A stretch of DNA of 64,000 nucleotides from Candolleomyces eurysporus. Its lineage: Eukaryota; Basidiomycota; Agaricomycetes; Agaricales; Psathyrellaceae. The notes below the pieces were generated by a model. It did not search any database. It saw nothing but the letters and a program-made list of their open reading frames with translations, and was not told the origin of the DNA. The position numbers and the translations under genes were made by a program. The stretch is from contig JANBPK010001209.1 in the NCBI GenBank assembly GCA_027579435.1, positions 33,819 to 97,818 on the forward strand, written 5' to 3'. Numbering within the stretch: the stretch's first letter is position 1; each line of letters begins with the position of its first letter. Shown here in pieces: positions 1 through 11,675 of the stretch.

Positions 1-1874
1 GCGGGGATGGTCACGATGGATGTTGGGTTGCCTTTCCTTTAACAATGCCTCCTATCGAAGGGCGATAGTTGCTCACCAGGCTTCTGCATGCCAGACTGGT
101 GTGGCGCCAGGCTGCCTCGATTTATTTTGCTTATCTCAATTGAAAGATAATTGTACATAGTTTTAGAGCCGTGCCGTATCTGACATTCGAAAGGACAGCC
201 AAATATATTGGTATTTTGCTCGTACTCCAGCCTTCGTTTACTGGTAATATAAAGTCAATGACCGGCATCGCAATGAATGCCTCTCTTAGAAGCTTGTAAA
301 ATGAAAGAATCTGCGCACTCTCGGAATTTCATCCCACACGGTCCTATGGAAAGGTTAACCCATCTCCGCCGTGATGAAATTCATTTTGGTGTATATAGCT
401 ACTAACGTATGGCACTGCGTCCGTGTTCGCAAGCAAGGGGTGTCGGGTGGCAATGTGGCGCGGGTCTCTTATCACACCGCCTTAAACACTTACCACATCT
501 TCAATGCGGCCCCACGGTTAATTCCTGGTTGCCCGGGGTAAATAGGCATGAATACCGGCGGGCTCTCGGAGAGACTCCTGCAGGCCTCATGCTCTGAAGT
601 TGGAAGCGAACGATGATTCGTCGAACGCATATAATGAGATTAATTTGACATCCAAGCTCACCCTCATAGAAAGAATACGCTTATCTCTAGGAAGGTCGTA
701 CACCCCACTCTCATCGTCATCGCTTAGCCCCGAATTTTTTTTGTTTGCCGCGGACCCGCCCCGTCGGGATGCAAGCTCCTTTTCTGTACCCTTCTCCCGA
801 TATCAGAGTGGCGTACAAACATGCGCTGGGCGAGTGTTGACCGAACAGTTGTGATCATGGCTTCGACGGCATTCACGTTCATTATTATTCAATTCAACTT
901 GTCTAACAAGCTCTCTTCGAAGCTCCACTAGATTGAGCACTCCGTATGTTCTGGTCGTGAGTGCCATTCTTGGAGATTTGCTTCGAGGGTGCCTGCCAGT
1001 ATTGGTATGTCAATTGTACTTAAACCTTCGAACGTGGGGTGGAGACGTACTATGATGCAGATGCAACGTCACTCAATTTTCAAGTTTCAATTCGACCCCA
1101 TATACCGATACGAAGTCAAAGCAAGGGTGGGAAAATCAGTTCGGCAATGACCGATGACCACGACCACGACACAATTTTGGTGGAACACCTTCTCGTTATA
1201 ACAAGTCTCTTTTTCATATCTCATATCCCCACAGTACGCTAGGGCCTAAACCTCTTTGAGGAGGAATCCCAAAACTGAAAGCCTTTGTCTTCCTTGGTCT
1301 CAAAAGATCGCCTGACCACCATGATGTCGCGCGACGATCGCGAGATCGATGTCCAACCCCACAGCTGGCAGAAGCTACGCGTCAAATTCGTGTAAACTGG
1401 CTTCCTGAAGGCTCTATTTCAATACTACTGCTTATTTAGACCATCTTACGCGTCATACTCGTGGAAACACTGGTTCTGAACTGGTCGACGGCCCGTTGCG
1501 AAGGGAAGATCATTTCCAAAATCGCCACCAAAACGACGGAACAACTGTCCGGGAATAGGCTCATTAGACTCTTTTAGGCGTCGAAGACCGGATCCTGTGT
1601 CAGGGTAGCCAATGGTAGGTGCTCGGATTTGGTGTCGGATTGCTTTGAATTCTTGAGAAGCCCATCTTACAGACGCTCATGCGCTCGTGGCTCCACTACG
1701 CGGGACACTTGTGCCTTCTTGGTCGATCATAGAGCCTCTGAGCATTCCCACAGCATCCTTTCTCGCCTTTTCTATGATTTCGGACCAACACTGGATATTT
1801 CTCGAGTCTCAAAGGTCTATTTAAACTGTAGCCCCCCAGAGGATAGATGTTCTTTGCGACCTACTTCTCCCAAC
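1..1874. other. Left-edge intergenic region, no supported gene
   Basis: Only short unconnected open frames occur here and none shows a recognisable domain, signal peptide or splice pattern. A T/A-rich stretch (tatttaaa, about 1813-1820) lies some 55 bases upstream of the DUF1996 start and may be its TATA-like element. I see nothing else. Confidence 0.5.
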
Positions 1875-3814
1875 ATGCAGTGGCAGGTCATACTCACGCT
1901 CGCTCTGGGAGCAGCCAAAGTCAATGCTCTCCTCCGTTTTGCGTGCTCACAGCTTGTGATAGAACGCTTTGATCCGTCCGTAATCCTCTTGTCTTTCATC
2001 TCGTACTTCGCCTAACGTAGAATTTTTGCTAGTCTGGTCACTCCAGGCATCGTCTCGCCTCATCTTCATCAGGTATGGTCTCTCTGGTGTATAGCCGCCT
2101 TTTCTAACATGAGATCGTAGATTGTTGGAGGGGTAAGCATCATGCTTTTTCGTTACCTTGACCCTCTTGTCGACGTATCTCCGGATCATGCTCAATGATC
2201 CATAGAACGCGTACGTACCTTCCAACCTTCTCCCGTCATTCATTCTGACAAGCCCCTAGCTTCGATATTGGCATGAATCTGAACAACGACCTCCCTGAAA
2301 TGTCGACGTGCACCACCTGCACCTTCAGCGAGGATTTTTCGAACTACTGGACGGCAGTTCTGTACTTCAAGCACCAGAATGGCTCCTTCCAGCGAGTGCG
2401 TGGCCGTTCTTACGTCTGTGCCTACCGATATTCATTCCGAGATCGTCACATCTCTTATAGGTCCCACAACTTCCTGGACAATTACTCGGAAGCGCGAACG
2501 GCGGGATGACCCTGTACTACATGCAGCCAAACAACACTGGCAAGGTGACTTCGTTTAAGAAAGTGAATCTATACCGTTGTTCTCTTTGTCATAGAGGTTG
2601 ATTACTTCTCCGATTTAGGGCTTCCGAATGATCGTTGGTGATCCGATGCTTCGTACCTTCAACTCATCCAATGTCGAATCCAACAACCTCAATTTCAGAT
2701 GCCTAAGCGCCGGCGGTGGTAACGGTGGAGTGTCAGGGTCGCCCGGGACTGACAGCAGATCCTTACCGAGCAAGGCTTGCGCTGGAGGTATTCGTTCTGA
2801 GATCGTCTTCCCGTCGTAAGTTCTTAGGGTTTTTATTGACTCAGTCGTCGCTTACCATGCCTGGAGGTGCTGGGATGGCGTGAACCTTGACCCCCCTGAC
2901 CACAAGGTAAGTTGGCAATGGTATGAATGAGTCGTTGAGATGGCTTATCGCACACTGAACAACTAGAGCCATATGAAATATCCGACCAGCGGGAAATGCC
3001 CATCGACTCACCCTGTCGTCGTTCCAGCGATATTCATTGAGACTGTGTGGGACACCACAAAGTTCAACAGCATGTGGGCAGACGGTGCTCCCAATCCGTT
3101 TGTGTACAGCATGGGCGATCCGTAGGCCAGAATCTTTACCTCAGCGGGGCGATTTGTTAACATAACTGTCAAACAGCACGGGTGTTGGCCAGCATGCGGA
3201 TTATGTCTTCGGCTGGAAGGGAGATGCGCTTCAGCGTGCCATGGACCAATGCACGTCGTTTGGTGGACCATGTGCAACTCTCAAGACTCAATCGATTGAT
3301 GCAATTAATCGGTGCACCCAGAAGGCCCGTGTCAGGGAATCTGTTGAAGGATGTAAGTGCTTCCCTCCGATCGGGCTCCTGCGTTATGTCTGTCTATCTG
3401 GTTTGCTCGCTTACCTCGGATCGCTCATGATAGGGCTCACTGCGCTTCCAGGATGCAACCCTATCCAACCAGGTCCAGCACGGGCTACGATGGTGAGCAG
3501 TTGCTCTGCCACCAAGGACTACGACGCCGACGGTGGTCCAAAGGGCGGATCTCCCGTTTCGCCCCCGGCTACCTCTGCACCGTCGGTTAGCTCCTCTACT
3601 GTTGTGGCCCCTCCTGCTGCCAGTACACCTGCAGCTCCTTCTACTGGTCAAGCTGCTCATTATGCTCAGTGCGGTATGTCTCTATCTATTCTGTCATAGT
3701 TTCGGGCTGATCATCGACCATTTTGTAGGTGGTACTGGGTTCAGTGGCCCGACGACTTGTGTTCCGCCATACAAGTGTACCTCCATCAATCAGTATTACT
3801 CTCAATGCCTGTAA
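1875..3814 (+). CDS. Secreted DUF1996 protein with C-terminal CBM1
   Basis: Predicted 429-aa secreted protein in 12 exons: 1875-1975, 2033-2072, 2121-2132, 2206-2210, 2260-2395, 2461-2562, 2619-2815, 2867-2906, 2967-3121, 3177-3352, 3434-3673, 3729-3814; the sum is 1290 nt, an exact codon count. An N-terminal signal peptide ([18 protein letters not shown]) is followed by LRFACSQLV, the usual beginning of a DUF1996 domain. Typical blocks follow: [68 protein letters not shown] Ser/Thr/Pro/Ala linker then leads to a CBM1 (QCGGTGFSG ... Cys ... YYSQCL). The DUF1996 fold has no settled activity that I can name; the CBM1 implies binding to cellulose, so a role at plant cell wall is inferred. The exon of only 5 nt (2206-2210) is needed to keep the NAF motif in frame. 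Confidence 0.88.
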
Positions 3815-4408
3815 GCTTTTCTGTAGGTAGTTTGTTGAGATATCACATTTCTCTACACCTAAGTTTGCCATCTGTATCTACGGTCCTGTATGTAGATTCG
3901 ACAGAGAAAGCTCAGACACTGCGGCACATAGCGTCGGCCCACTTTCCGACGGTATTTTCGAAGCCTTGTTGTTGCATGAGGTGAGTGCAGCGGCAGGGTG
4001 CAGATTAGAACTTGAGGTTGACAGCCATATCCCGTCCGAAAAATTTAGAACGTTATACTTATTCTGCACCTTGTTCGGCGGTCCGAATGGAGATGGATTC
4101 AGACACATACCGTCACATACCGTGTTCCCATGCAAGAAAGTGGAACCCTAATTTGGGCATTGCGGTGTATCTTCATTTGGAAGTGACAAGCTCTTCTCCC
4201 AATCTAGTCGTCGGATTTGAAGGCGCGCTGGGTTGAATGGCGGGATGTTCAGACAAGGGGAACGGCCAAATCTGCCTACAAGGGCCAGATGCGAAAGTGC
4301 TCATAAAAACCTGGTAGCTTTCGTGATGGGTTTCCTTACCGCCTCCAGCTCTCTCCTGCTCGGGTCGTCACCACCACATCCTCCTCAACCGCGGCGCGCA
4401 AGTTCAAG
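3815..4408. other. Intergenic; outer part of an inverted repeat
   Basis: Contains no supported gene. Part of it (about 4016-4110, then about 4150-4408) has an inverted, diverged match at about 28100-28360 and 28930-29000, belonging to the receptor duplication. A block reading ttcggcggtccgaatgg at about 4074 matches the reverse complement near 28940. Confidence 0.6.
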
Positions 4409-6065
4409 ATGCCTTCTTCCCTTCCAGGTGTGATCCCCAACCCAGTCTATTCGACTTTCGCCCTCTTGGGATTCCTGGCTTGCGCAATCCCCTTCCCATG
4501 GCATCTTGAGGCATGGAACACAGGCACTTGCCTTTACATGCTCTGGTGCGGTATCGGATGCCTGAACCTCTTCATTAACTCGATCATCTGGCACGGCAGC
4601 GCTTTCAATTGGTCACCTGTCTGGTGCGATATTTGTAAGTTCTGACGGTATTTACCATCGACTCTAAAGATCTCATTGTATCTCCAGCTTCGCGCATTAT
4701 TCTTGGGACTAGCTTTGCTATCCCCGCTGCGTCTCTCTGCATCAACCGCCGTCTGTATCATATTGCCGCTTGCCAGGCCGTCACCGTCTCCCGTGCGGAG
4801 AAGCGCCGGGCTGTCATGGTCGACATGGCCATTGGGCTTGGGTATCCCTGCCTCATGATTGCTTTGCGTATGTTTACTCTCTCCCCATGTTCGATCCACC
4901 AATCTAATTTTCGAGAAAAGAATATATTGTTCAGGGCCACCGCTTCAACATCTTCGAGGATATTGGCTGCTTCCCATTCACTTACAACACCCCAGTCGCC
5001 TTCGTCCTTGTTCACTGCCAGCCCGTCTTTATCGGTCTCATTTCCGCGGTCTACTGCGCTATGAGCATTCGCTTGTTCAGGCAGAGGGATGCTCAGTTTA
5101 AGGAGCTCCTCTCTGGCCACCGCAACCTCACTCATAGCCGATACGTCCGACTCATGCTCCTCGCTGGCATCGAGATGGTTTGCACCATTCCCCTTGGCTG
5201 CTGGGTCATCGCTGTCAACGTCATGGCTGGGGTCTTCCCCTGGCTTGGCTGGGCTGACACCCACTACGGATTCTCCCGCGTCGACAAGATCCCCGCCATC
5301 ATCTGGCGCAACGACCCCGCCAGCAACAACGGTCTCGAATTCACTCGCTGGAGCGTCGTTGTCTGCGCCATGGTCTTCTTCGCATTCTTCGGTTTTGCCG
5401 ACGAGGCCAGGAAGAACTACCGCTCCGCCGTCGAAACCGTTGCCAAGAAGATGGGCTACTCCACTTTCACCCTCACCGGGAGCCGCAGCGGGTCTACCAG
5501 CACCACCGATGTTACCTCCTCTACCAGGAACATGGCCGAATCCATGTGCAGAAGTCGACCTGCTCCTCCTGGCATGGTACCCTCCCGTCAGCGCTCCATC
5601 GACTCCCTCACCGACGTCTCTGGTTCCCTCGATGAGAAGGAGAAGGGCTTCTCGCCTGACGCTTCCTTCGGCGCCATGAGCATGAACGAGGTCTCCGGCA
5701 CTATCCCGAACTACGGATCCGACAATCTCTCCTCCCCTTCCTCTTCGGGATCTTCCTCCGCCTCGCTATCGCGAGAGCCATCGAGATCCCCGGTTGCTAT
5801 CCACCATAGCGACCGCTCTCCTGTGTAAACCTCTTTCGCCCATTCTTCCTCTCCTTCATGATCACCACTTTTAATGCATTCTTCGAATACTCGCTTGATG
5901 CCTGTTGCACTATACCACGGCATACCCACTTTTCGTTTATTGTATCATGCATCCTTGGCATTTGTTGCCGACCCCACTGTAGCCTTAGCCTTATCTGTGA
6001 CAATACCATCTGATAGTAGATGGTTAAAACGCATTTCAGATCCTCCAGAGCATACTTCTACCTTG
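4150..6065 (+). repeat. Inverted repeat arm A (receptor duplication)
   Basis: This block, which includes receptor copy 1 and its flanks, is present again in reverse orientation at about 26440-28330. Similarity continues past the stop codon into the 3' flank (for example the stretch around 5950-6010 with cactgtagccttag matches the reverse complement of 26500-26560) and upstream of the start codon. Boundaries are by eye. Confidence 0.75.
4409..5828 (+). CDS. STE3-like pheromone receptor, copy 1
   Basis: Predicted 437-aa seven-TM G-protein coupled receptor of the fungal STE3 family, exons 4409-4634, 4688-4867 and 4921-5828 (1314 nt, in frame). Introns are GT-AG; the second is joined at gagaaaag, giving the conserved QYIVQGHRFNIFEDIGC block. 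Other family hallmarks are IPFPWHLEAWNTGT near the N-terminus, the NRRLYHIAACQAV loop, and LVHCQPVFIGLISAVYCAMS. The last TM segment is followed by a cytoplasmic tail of about 130 residues rich in Ser/Pro. STE3 receptors sit in the plasma membrane, bind farnesylated peptide pheromones and control mating, but mushrooms carry many STE3-like paralogues without a mating role. No pheromone precursor gene was found beside it, so a mating-type locus cannot be claimed. An inverted paralogue lies at 26688-28089. Confidence 0.9.
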
Positions 6066-6414
6066 AGTGTGGCTACATAAGCTCTAGCCTCTTCATCGAG
6101 CCAAGCATACGCAATCTCGTCGGTTTCAATATCCTTCGATGACAATTAGACACTGAGTATATTACATACAAAACAAGGATATCAGGGTTGAACAGGGATG
6201 GGGCCGAGGCTGCGAACAAACATAGTAGTCCATTTGTAGTTGTCTTAGTGGTACGAGCAGAAGCGCGATCCTGCAACCTATTAGGAAAGTCAACGAGTCA
6301 TCGTCGGAACCTCGAACACCCAACAGAATACATTGAACGCCCAATATTGATTCTCGTCGGTCGTGACAGAGCCGGAAAAGCGTGTATGTCGGCGAAAGGG
6401 ATATGTGAGGAGAA
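5829..6414. other. Convergent intergenic region, 3' ends only
   Basis: Lies between the receptor and the convergently transcribed DUF6593 gene. The first ~240 bases belong to the inverted duplication; the part from about 6160 is repeated, diverged, at about 29050-29420. No separate gene is supported. Confidence 0.5.
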
Positions 6415-7459
6415 TCATACCGACCGCGGCGTTGCGGGTGTCGGCGACGGCAACTTAGGAGAAGCTGCCGTTGGAGCAGGGGAAACTGGAGTGGAGGAGA
6501 TGGTGGGGGAAAGAGGAGTCGCATGCAATCCGGGTGACCGGAGACCCTCTACACTCGCGTCTCGAGGACGTAGCTCGCCATAGACGAAGGTAGAAATGAT
6601 GAGGTCAATAATGGGTTCTCCAGACGGGTGGATAATTAGGCATGGGGGTGCCGTTGCCTTTTTGGAAACATGATAACTGGGAACGACCGCAGGGTGGTAT
6701 TCTGCAACCAGATCTTGCCCCGATTCTGTTGTTGCACCTTCTGCCAAGCGAAATAGCTAGAGAGTGGATGTTAAATGTATTGATAAAGCAAATCAATTCA
6801 AGTCGGTGCTTACTTTAATAGCACGGCTGCTCAAGTCCCATCGATAACGATGTCCGTCCCATGCAGTGAAAAATCGACTTCTGTAGGCACCATTGAGTGA
6901 ATGAGCTAGGATAAAAACAAAGACCTTACCTTCCGAAAGGCGATTTGGCCGCCTCCTTTTCGAAGAAATCCTCCGCTTCAAACTCTTTGCCGGCAATATT
7001 AAACGCAGTGTTTTGGCTTGGGCGGAATTTGATGTCGGCGAAATGAACCCAATGCTCTTTGGTCCAGAATGGATGGTTCTCTGAATGGGTGGTTCTTGAA
7101 GGAGACGGAGAGCGCCGTGAAGAATCTGTCAACGGGTATTCGTACACAGAGTCACTGCTCCCCTTTGAGCTATACCCGTCTCTCGATTCCTCCAGGATGA
7201 GGCTCTCCTGTCCAAGGCCAGACCCTTGCCCGTCGAGTTCTGGATGATCTCGTTGGGTGGAAGGGTGCGTTTCGAAGAAGTGCCGTTCCTCCCATAACTG
7301 TCGCTCAGATGTGGGTAGCGCAATGTCAGGGAGAGCACGGTAGATGGAAACCAGCCGTGTTCCGGCAGAGTGAGTAGATTCAATTTTGAAGATAAGATGC
7401 CCTTCTTCGTTGGAGTAGGTGCTGTTCCATGGGTAAAGCGATGAGAGATATAGTCGCAT
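6415..7459 (-). CDS. DUF6593 family protein 1
   Basis: Predicted 312-aa protein, exons 7459-6930, 6880-6814 and 6756-6415 (939 nt, in frame). The start MRLYLSSLYPWNSTYSNEEG is preferred because DUF6593 proteins typically begin with a short strand-rich block followed by a 'G-x-x-x-Y/F-K-I' step (here GHLIFKIES). After a low-complexity Ser/Glu-rich insert come the second and third exons with the family's pattern of small beta-strand segments: FTAWDGHRYRWDL, then HPAVVPSYHV and a strand run ending at IIDLIISTFVYGE. The C-terminal tail is Pro/Ser/Thr-rich. DUF6593 is a basidiomycete-rich domain with no established biochemical role. The middle exon is 67 nt, as in the neighbour at 8624-9822, supporting common descent. 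An in-frame Met further upstream (7519) is a possible alternative start. Confidence 0.78.
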
Positions 7460-8048
7460 AGCGAAAATGGAGGATGAGCCTCGAGAGCTAAGCAGGGTTG
7501 GTGTAGACAGTTTAATCAAAGGACGGATATGGCTTTCGGTGCTTAATATATACAGCGGTGGCCCGAATCATAAGATTTGACCGCCATTTCGATGTGGGTC
7601 TATGGTCCTGGATTGAAATTGACCAACGCTCTCGTTGGATTCCAGAACGGAGATCTAGGTAGCACTCGTAACAAAACTCCACACGGTCTCAAGCCAGTAA
7701 CTTCGCCGACATTTGTTCGTGATGCGGATCCACAGCGCAGGAAATGGCGTTACCGTTGCCAATTGAAATTCAGAAGTGTATCAAGGAGGCGTTCAGCGGA
7801 AATTGTATGGGGGAGATAGAGAGCATTCCTGGAGAATGTAGGAAGATGAACCGAGAGCGCTTGTCTTGGCGGCCTGGCCTGTTCCAGCCTCAGACGCGTC
7901 GGAACGGTAAACATGCACAGCATTTCAATCTCCGTATGATAGCCCACTCGGACCTACGTCATGACGTCAGCGAATCTGGGTACCGCAAGGTGCTTGTTCG
8001 TGGCTTGTTCGTAGCCAGTTTGACAAGAACCAACTCGAATCCAGCCCG
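7460..8048. other. Divergent intergenic region
   Basis: Lies between the 5' ends of the DUF6593 gene (-) and the small conserved gene (+), so presumably carries both promoters. Short open frames here have no recognisable content. Confidence 0.4.
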
Positions 8049-8345
8049 ATGTCGAACCCTCCTCCTCATATGGACCATGCCCACAATGCCTATTTCGCAG
8101 TGACGTTTGCCCCGTCATCGAACTTTCTCGCCACACCAGCATCCCTGGCCTCAATACAGCCAACCCTATCATATGTTGGCCAAGTCGGCGCCCTCTCCGA
8201 TGTTCATTTATACAGCGCTCCCAAGAGCCAGGGGGACCAAGTAGCAGCCTTCTTAAATGAGCGTAGAGGAGGGTCGGAGGGTATCATCGATATCGAACTT
8301 CAGATCCCGAAGAGAAGGGCGAAGAGAGGAGGCGATGAATTGTAG
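8049..8345 (+). CDS. Small conserved hypothetical protein, 98 aa
   Basis: Single-exon frame of 98 aa starting MSNPPPHMDHAHNAYF. The composition is globular rather than random: an N-terminal NAYFAVTFAP step, a central LSYVGQVGALSDVHLYSAPK segment and a C-terminal basic IELQIPKRRAKRGG. I have an impression of similar short Agaricomycete proteins with the YVGxVGxLxDVxLYS core, but cannot name a family or function. No intron is needed. It is divergent from the DUF6593 gene upstream and convergent with the next DUF6593 gene. Confidence 0.6.
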   Translation: MSNPPPHMDHAHNAYFAVTFAPSSNFLATPASLASIQPTLSYVGQVGALSDVHLYSAPKSQGDQVAAFLNERRGGSEGIIDIELQIPKRRAKRGGDEL

Positions 8346-8623
8346 AACGGTTATCGTATATGAATGGGTGCTGTTGTAAGTGCTCTCTTATGGATGAATA
8401 TACAGATGGCGATGATATGATATATTCCATAGCGATGCGATGCGATGTATGAACGTAATGGGTATCTCTAAATGTAGCAGAAGTAGTACAAGATGCGGTT
8501 AAAATGACATGAAGACCAAATTACAAGCGAACAGGCAAAACCAAATTCAAAACCTGAAGCGTCCATAATTCCCGTAGAAAAAAAAAAGAGACTAGAGTCG
8601 AAAAAGAAGGGAGATGCGTGAGG

Positions 8624-9822
8624 TCACTGGTTGATTTCGACAATAGATGGTGGATCGAGAGGTGCACCTCTTGCATAAGGAGGGAGGCTGAGAGTCTTCC
8701 TGAGCGGCGATACCGAATGCTTTCGAGCAAGATACGCGGCTGTCTGGAAACGGGAGGGAATGGGTGGAGATGGTGGTGAGGACTGGCTGTTTGTCGGAGG
8801 AAGGGTGTCTAGTGGCGCAGCTTGCCCTTCGGAAGACGCTCTATTGCTGTTAGTGATAACCGAGACGATCGATTCCGAGGTTTCTTCGACGATATCCAGT
8901 GGAAGGACCCAATGCTTCATGAAGGTAACGAAAGTCGAGACGATGAGGTCCATCATGGGGCACCCGACGGGCAGGATTTCGAGGAATCCCTTGCGCGGTC
9001 GAGATACGATTCCCAGCTTTGCACGGCGATAACGGGCGAGAGGAACGACCATTGTCTTGTCAATGATCACGAGCTATAACAGCGTCAGGCCCAATCAGAC
9101 CTCAGAGGAAGCGGGAAACGTACGACCGGGGATTGGACGAGTAGCTGCCATTTGTAGTGCTTGTCGTCTGGCCCCACGAAATCCCAGGAGCTGATTAGGA
9201 TGGATAAACGTCAGCAGCCAGGACAGAGACGGATGTTTGAGCCGTACCTTTCTTCCACTTTCGCCTTCTTCTGCAATGTCTTGGATGTATTCTTCTCCGT
9301 TACGAGTACCCACTCCTCGTCAGACGACTGAGCTTCATCGTGTGGCTCTCCTTGAGTGGTTGACGCTCGCCCCCTTGCTTCCACGCGGGGGATTTGAGTG
9401 ACATCCAAAGCAAAGGGGGCAGCTTCAATCGTTAAGACGCGCTTCTGTTCGCACAGATCAAGCGCGACTTCGGGCTGCTCGCGAGAATCGATGCCGGGGG
9501 TAGAGTTGGGATACGTGATTATCCCGACAGTGGTCTCAACATGGCCCGAGGAAACATTCGAGTGATCTAGCCGGTTGATAGTAGTCCGTGACTTGAGCGC
9601 TTTCCGTCGTTGGCTATGCGAACGCGCGACTGGGCGAATTGAATCAGTCGACTGGTTGGGGGGTGGGGGGACGTTTGGACTGGATGCGTTGTCGGATTCA
9701 GGCTTTGAACGCTCGACTGGGGTAGCGATAGAGTATAAAGGTTGCCCTTCAGGAGTCATGAGTAAAGTGGAGGTTGGGTCGTTGCTCAGAAGACAAAGTT
9801 GAATTCCCGAGCTCGACGCCAT
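8624..9822 (-). CDS. DUF6593 family protein 2
   Basis: Predicted 363-aa protein, exons 9822-9248, 9190-9124 and 9073-8624 (1092 nt, in frame). It begins MASSSGIQLCLLSNDP and has the GQPLYSIATPV strand typical of the start of DUF6593. A long insert (about residues 45-185) is rich in Ser, Pro and Glu. The domain resumes across the short 67-nt middle exon (SWDFVGPDDKHYKWQLLVQS) and continues into the third exon with VVPLARYRRAKLG and LEILPVGCPMMDLIVSTFV. The tail is Ser/Pro-rich and probably disordered. The exon pattern matches DUF6593 protein 1 less than 2 kb away, so the two are likely tandem paralogues. Function unknown. The upstream in-frame Met at 9873 is an alternative start. Confidence 0.78.
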
Positions 9823-10623
9823 GATCGCTTGAGGGATCGTTTGTAGGTCTCGCGAGAACGCTGGGTTAATCAATGAAACTCGTTAGCCACATCACTGTCA
9901 CATGAACCCGAGACACGACTCACCGAGCTGAATAGCTAGCCGAAAGGGAGGGTTTAACTCGCAACTATGCTTTGAAGGTTGCGAACAGCAGGAATGCAAC
10001 CATCTGGGGGCAATATATAGCGCGTGCATAGCCATCACAGCAGTCAACACCTACTGAGAGAATTCGAAAGCTTCTCCGGACTTATGACGCCACACAGTAC
10101 TCTAGGAAGATGACGATTGCGGTCCGGCGTGTCGAGAATGGGAGGGAGATCGCAGCTCTAGTCACTGCCACGGGCGCTGGTGAGGGACTTGTCTGGCTTG
10201 AAGCTTGAGATCTAGACCGCACGCAGCTGTGAATCGATGACGTCAAGTTTCGCGGGCAGGCGCCCAACGTACAAGCCGTAGAAATGCAAGCGCCGGATCT
10301 ACCTCAGGAGTCATGAACGGAGTGGGTAACGGTAACCGCAGGCCCAGGCTGACATCCGAAACGCCCCGGTATCACTGGTATCCTATGTCATCAGAGTCCA
10401 TGTCCATTTTTCCCAGCCGAGTGCTTCGATCCTGTCGAAGGCAGCCTCGAGTCGAACTTTGCATGAAACCCGGTGGCTCCAGACAGAAGTCGGCGCCAGA
10501 GTGACACGGGAAGCTTCTCAGACCTGGAATAATAAGTGATGAAAGGCAATTTTATTTCCGACCCGCAAAATTCTAGTCACAATCCTTTACAATGGAACAC
10601 GCCCACAGACGACATGACTATAA
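9823..10623. other. Intergenic, no supported gene
   Basis: Carries the 5' flank of DUF6593 protein 2 and the 3' flank of the R-[DE] repeat gene. A 61-codon minus-strand frame (10082-10267) ends in a Cys-Val-Ala-Ser CaaX-like tail but does not otherwise look like a pheromone precursor (see rejected items). Confidence 0.4.
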
Positions 10624-11675
10624 TCAATCGAGCTGATCCAACTGCTCGAGGACATCGAATGCCCTGGTCAAAAGCTCATCATCCCATACATCAGCAAAGT
10701 CCCGCTCATAGAAGTCGGCCTCAAACTCAGGCTCCCGCTCGAACATGTCGTCCTCGAACTCGGGCTCCCGCTCAAAGACTTCTTCAAAGTCCTCATAGTC
10801 ACGAGCCTCGAATGCCTCGTTCTCGTAGAAGCGAGCAGCAAACTCCTCGAGATCCTCTTCAAGAAGTTCGCGAGCTTCCTCGGCGGCGGGGGCAGCGGGC
10901 TCACCCTCAGAGGCAGCGCCTTCGGCCTTCTCAGCTCCCTCTTCCTTGGCAGGGGCGTCGGCCTTCTCTGGGGCAGCAGCGGCGGGCTTCTTGTCAGCAG
11001 GCTTCTTGGCTTCAGGCGCGGACTTGGCCTTGGTCTTGGCCGCGTCGGCTTTCTTGGGTTTGTTACCGCCCAAGAAGATACTTCGGAACCACGAGCTGGA
11101 GGTAGAAGGAACATTGTCAGAGCGGCAGCTACGAAGGAAGAAAAAAGATGCTTACCAGACTCGTCCCCAAACGGTGTGCTTGGGTTTCGGCTCCTGAGGA
11201 GGAGGGGTTTGGCCNGGCAGGANGGGGTACCGGCAGGAGCGCCCTCCTCCTTCTTGTCAGCCCTGGCGACGAGCTCGCTGTCGTCGATGTACGAGGTGAA
11301 CTCGCGAGCGGCAACGTCCAAGGAGACATCGTTGAGATCAACCTCCCGCTCGAGCAAATCTTCCAGGTCACGTTGGGAAAGCTCGTCGACCTCGCGGCCG
11401 ACCATCTCGCTGAGGTCTTCCCGGGAGAAGAGCTCGTTCATGACTTTGACAGCGGCACGGCTGAAGAGGTCTTGCTCAGCACCGCTGAGGGAGGCGACAT
11501 CACGACTGTAACAAAACCATGAGCGCTCCGGTCAAAAACGATCTAATGATACTCGAGGGGAGAGGGAGAATACTCACGCAAGGATCTCGTCAACAGTGGA
11601 AGGGGTGAAATCCTGAGCGAGGACAGAGCCGGCGAAAGCAGCGGCGAAGAGGACGGAAACAGCGATCTTGACCAT
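10624..11675 (-). CDS. Secreted R-[DE] repeat protein C
   Basis: Predicted 305-aa secreted protein, exons 11675-11578, 11505-11156 and 11095-10624; 918 nt in frame only if both N bases (11215, 11223) are dropped. A signal peptide (MVKIAVSVLFAAAFAGSVLA) is followed by acidic sequence punctuated every ~8-13 residues by Arg-Asp/Glu: SREDLSE, GREVDEL, QRDLEDL, EREVDLN, AREFTSY. A basic aromatic core follows (HTVWGRVCSWFRSIFLGGNK), then a Lys/Ala/Pro-rich stretch, then a second acidic block with ARDYEDF, two EREPEFE and YERDFAD. The same plan occurs at 18553 and 21509, and in all three the first intron is phase 2 just before an Arg-Asp. I recognise no characterised family. The repeats could be processing sites or a structural feature; either is inference. 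Confidence 0.82.
11215..11223. other. Two spurious N bases
   Basis: Two isolated N bases beside short G/C runs. Removing both restores the reading frame between EEGAPAGTP and PPPQEPKPKHT of the minus-strand gene; keeping them breaks it. They look like unresolved homopolymer calls rather than real bases. Confidence 0.75.

Noticed and set aside
10082..10267. A 61-codon minus-strand frame ending Cys-Val-Ala-Ser, a CaaX-like tail as in lipopeptide pheromone precursors.
   Set aside because: The N-terminus and the region before the Cys do not resemble basidiomycete pheromone precursors, and with hundreds of short frames one CaaX tail by chance is expected. It is also several kb from both receptors.
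10536..11105. Arg/Pro/Gln-rich plus-strand frame of 189 codons opposite repeat gene C.
   Set aside because: Reverse reading of an acidic, Glu/Asp-rich repeat exon; composition is explained by the opposite strand.
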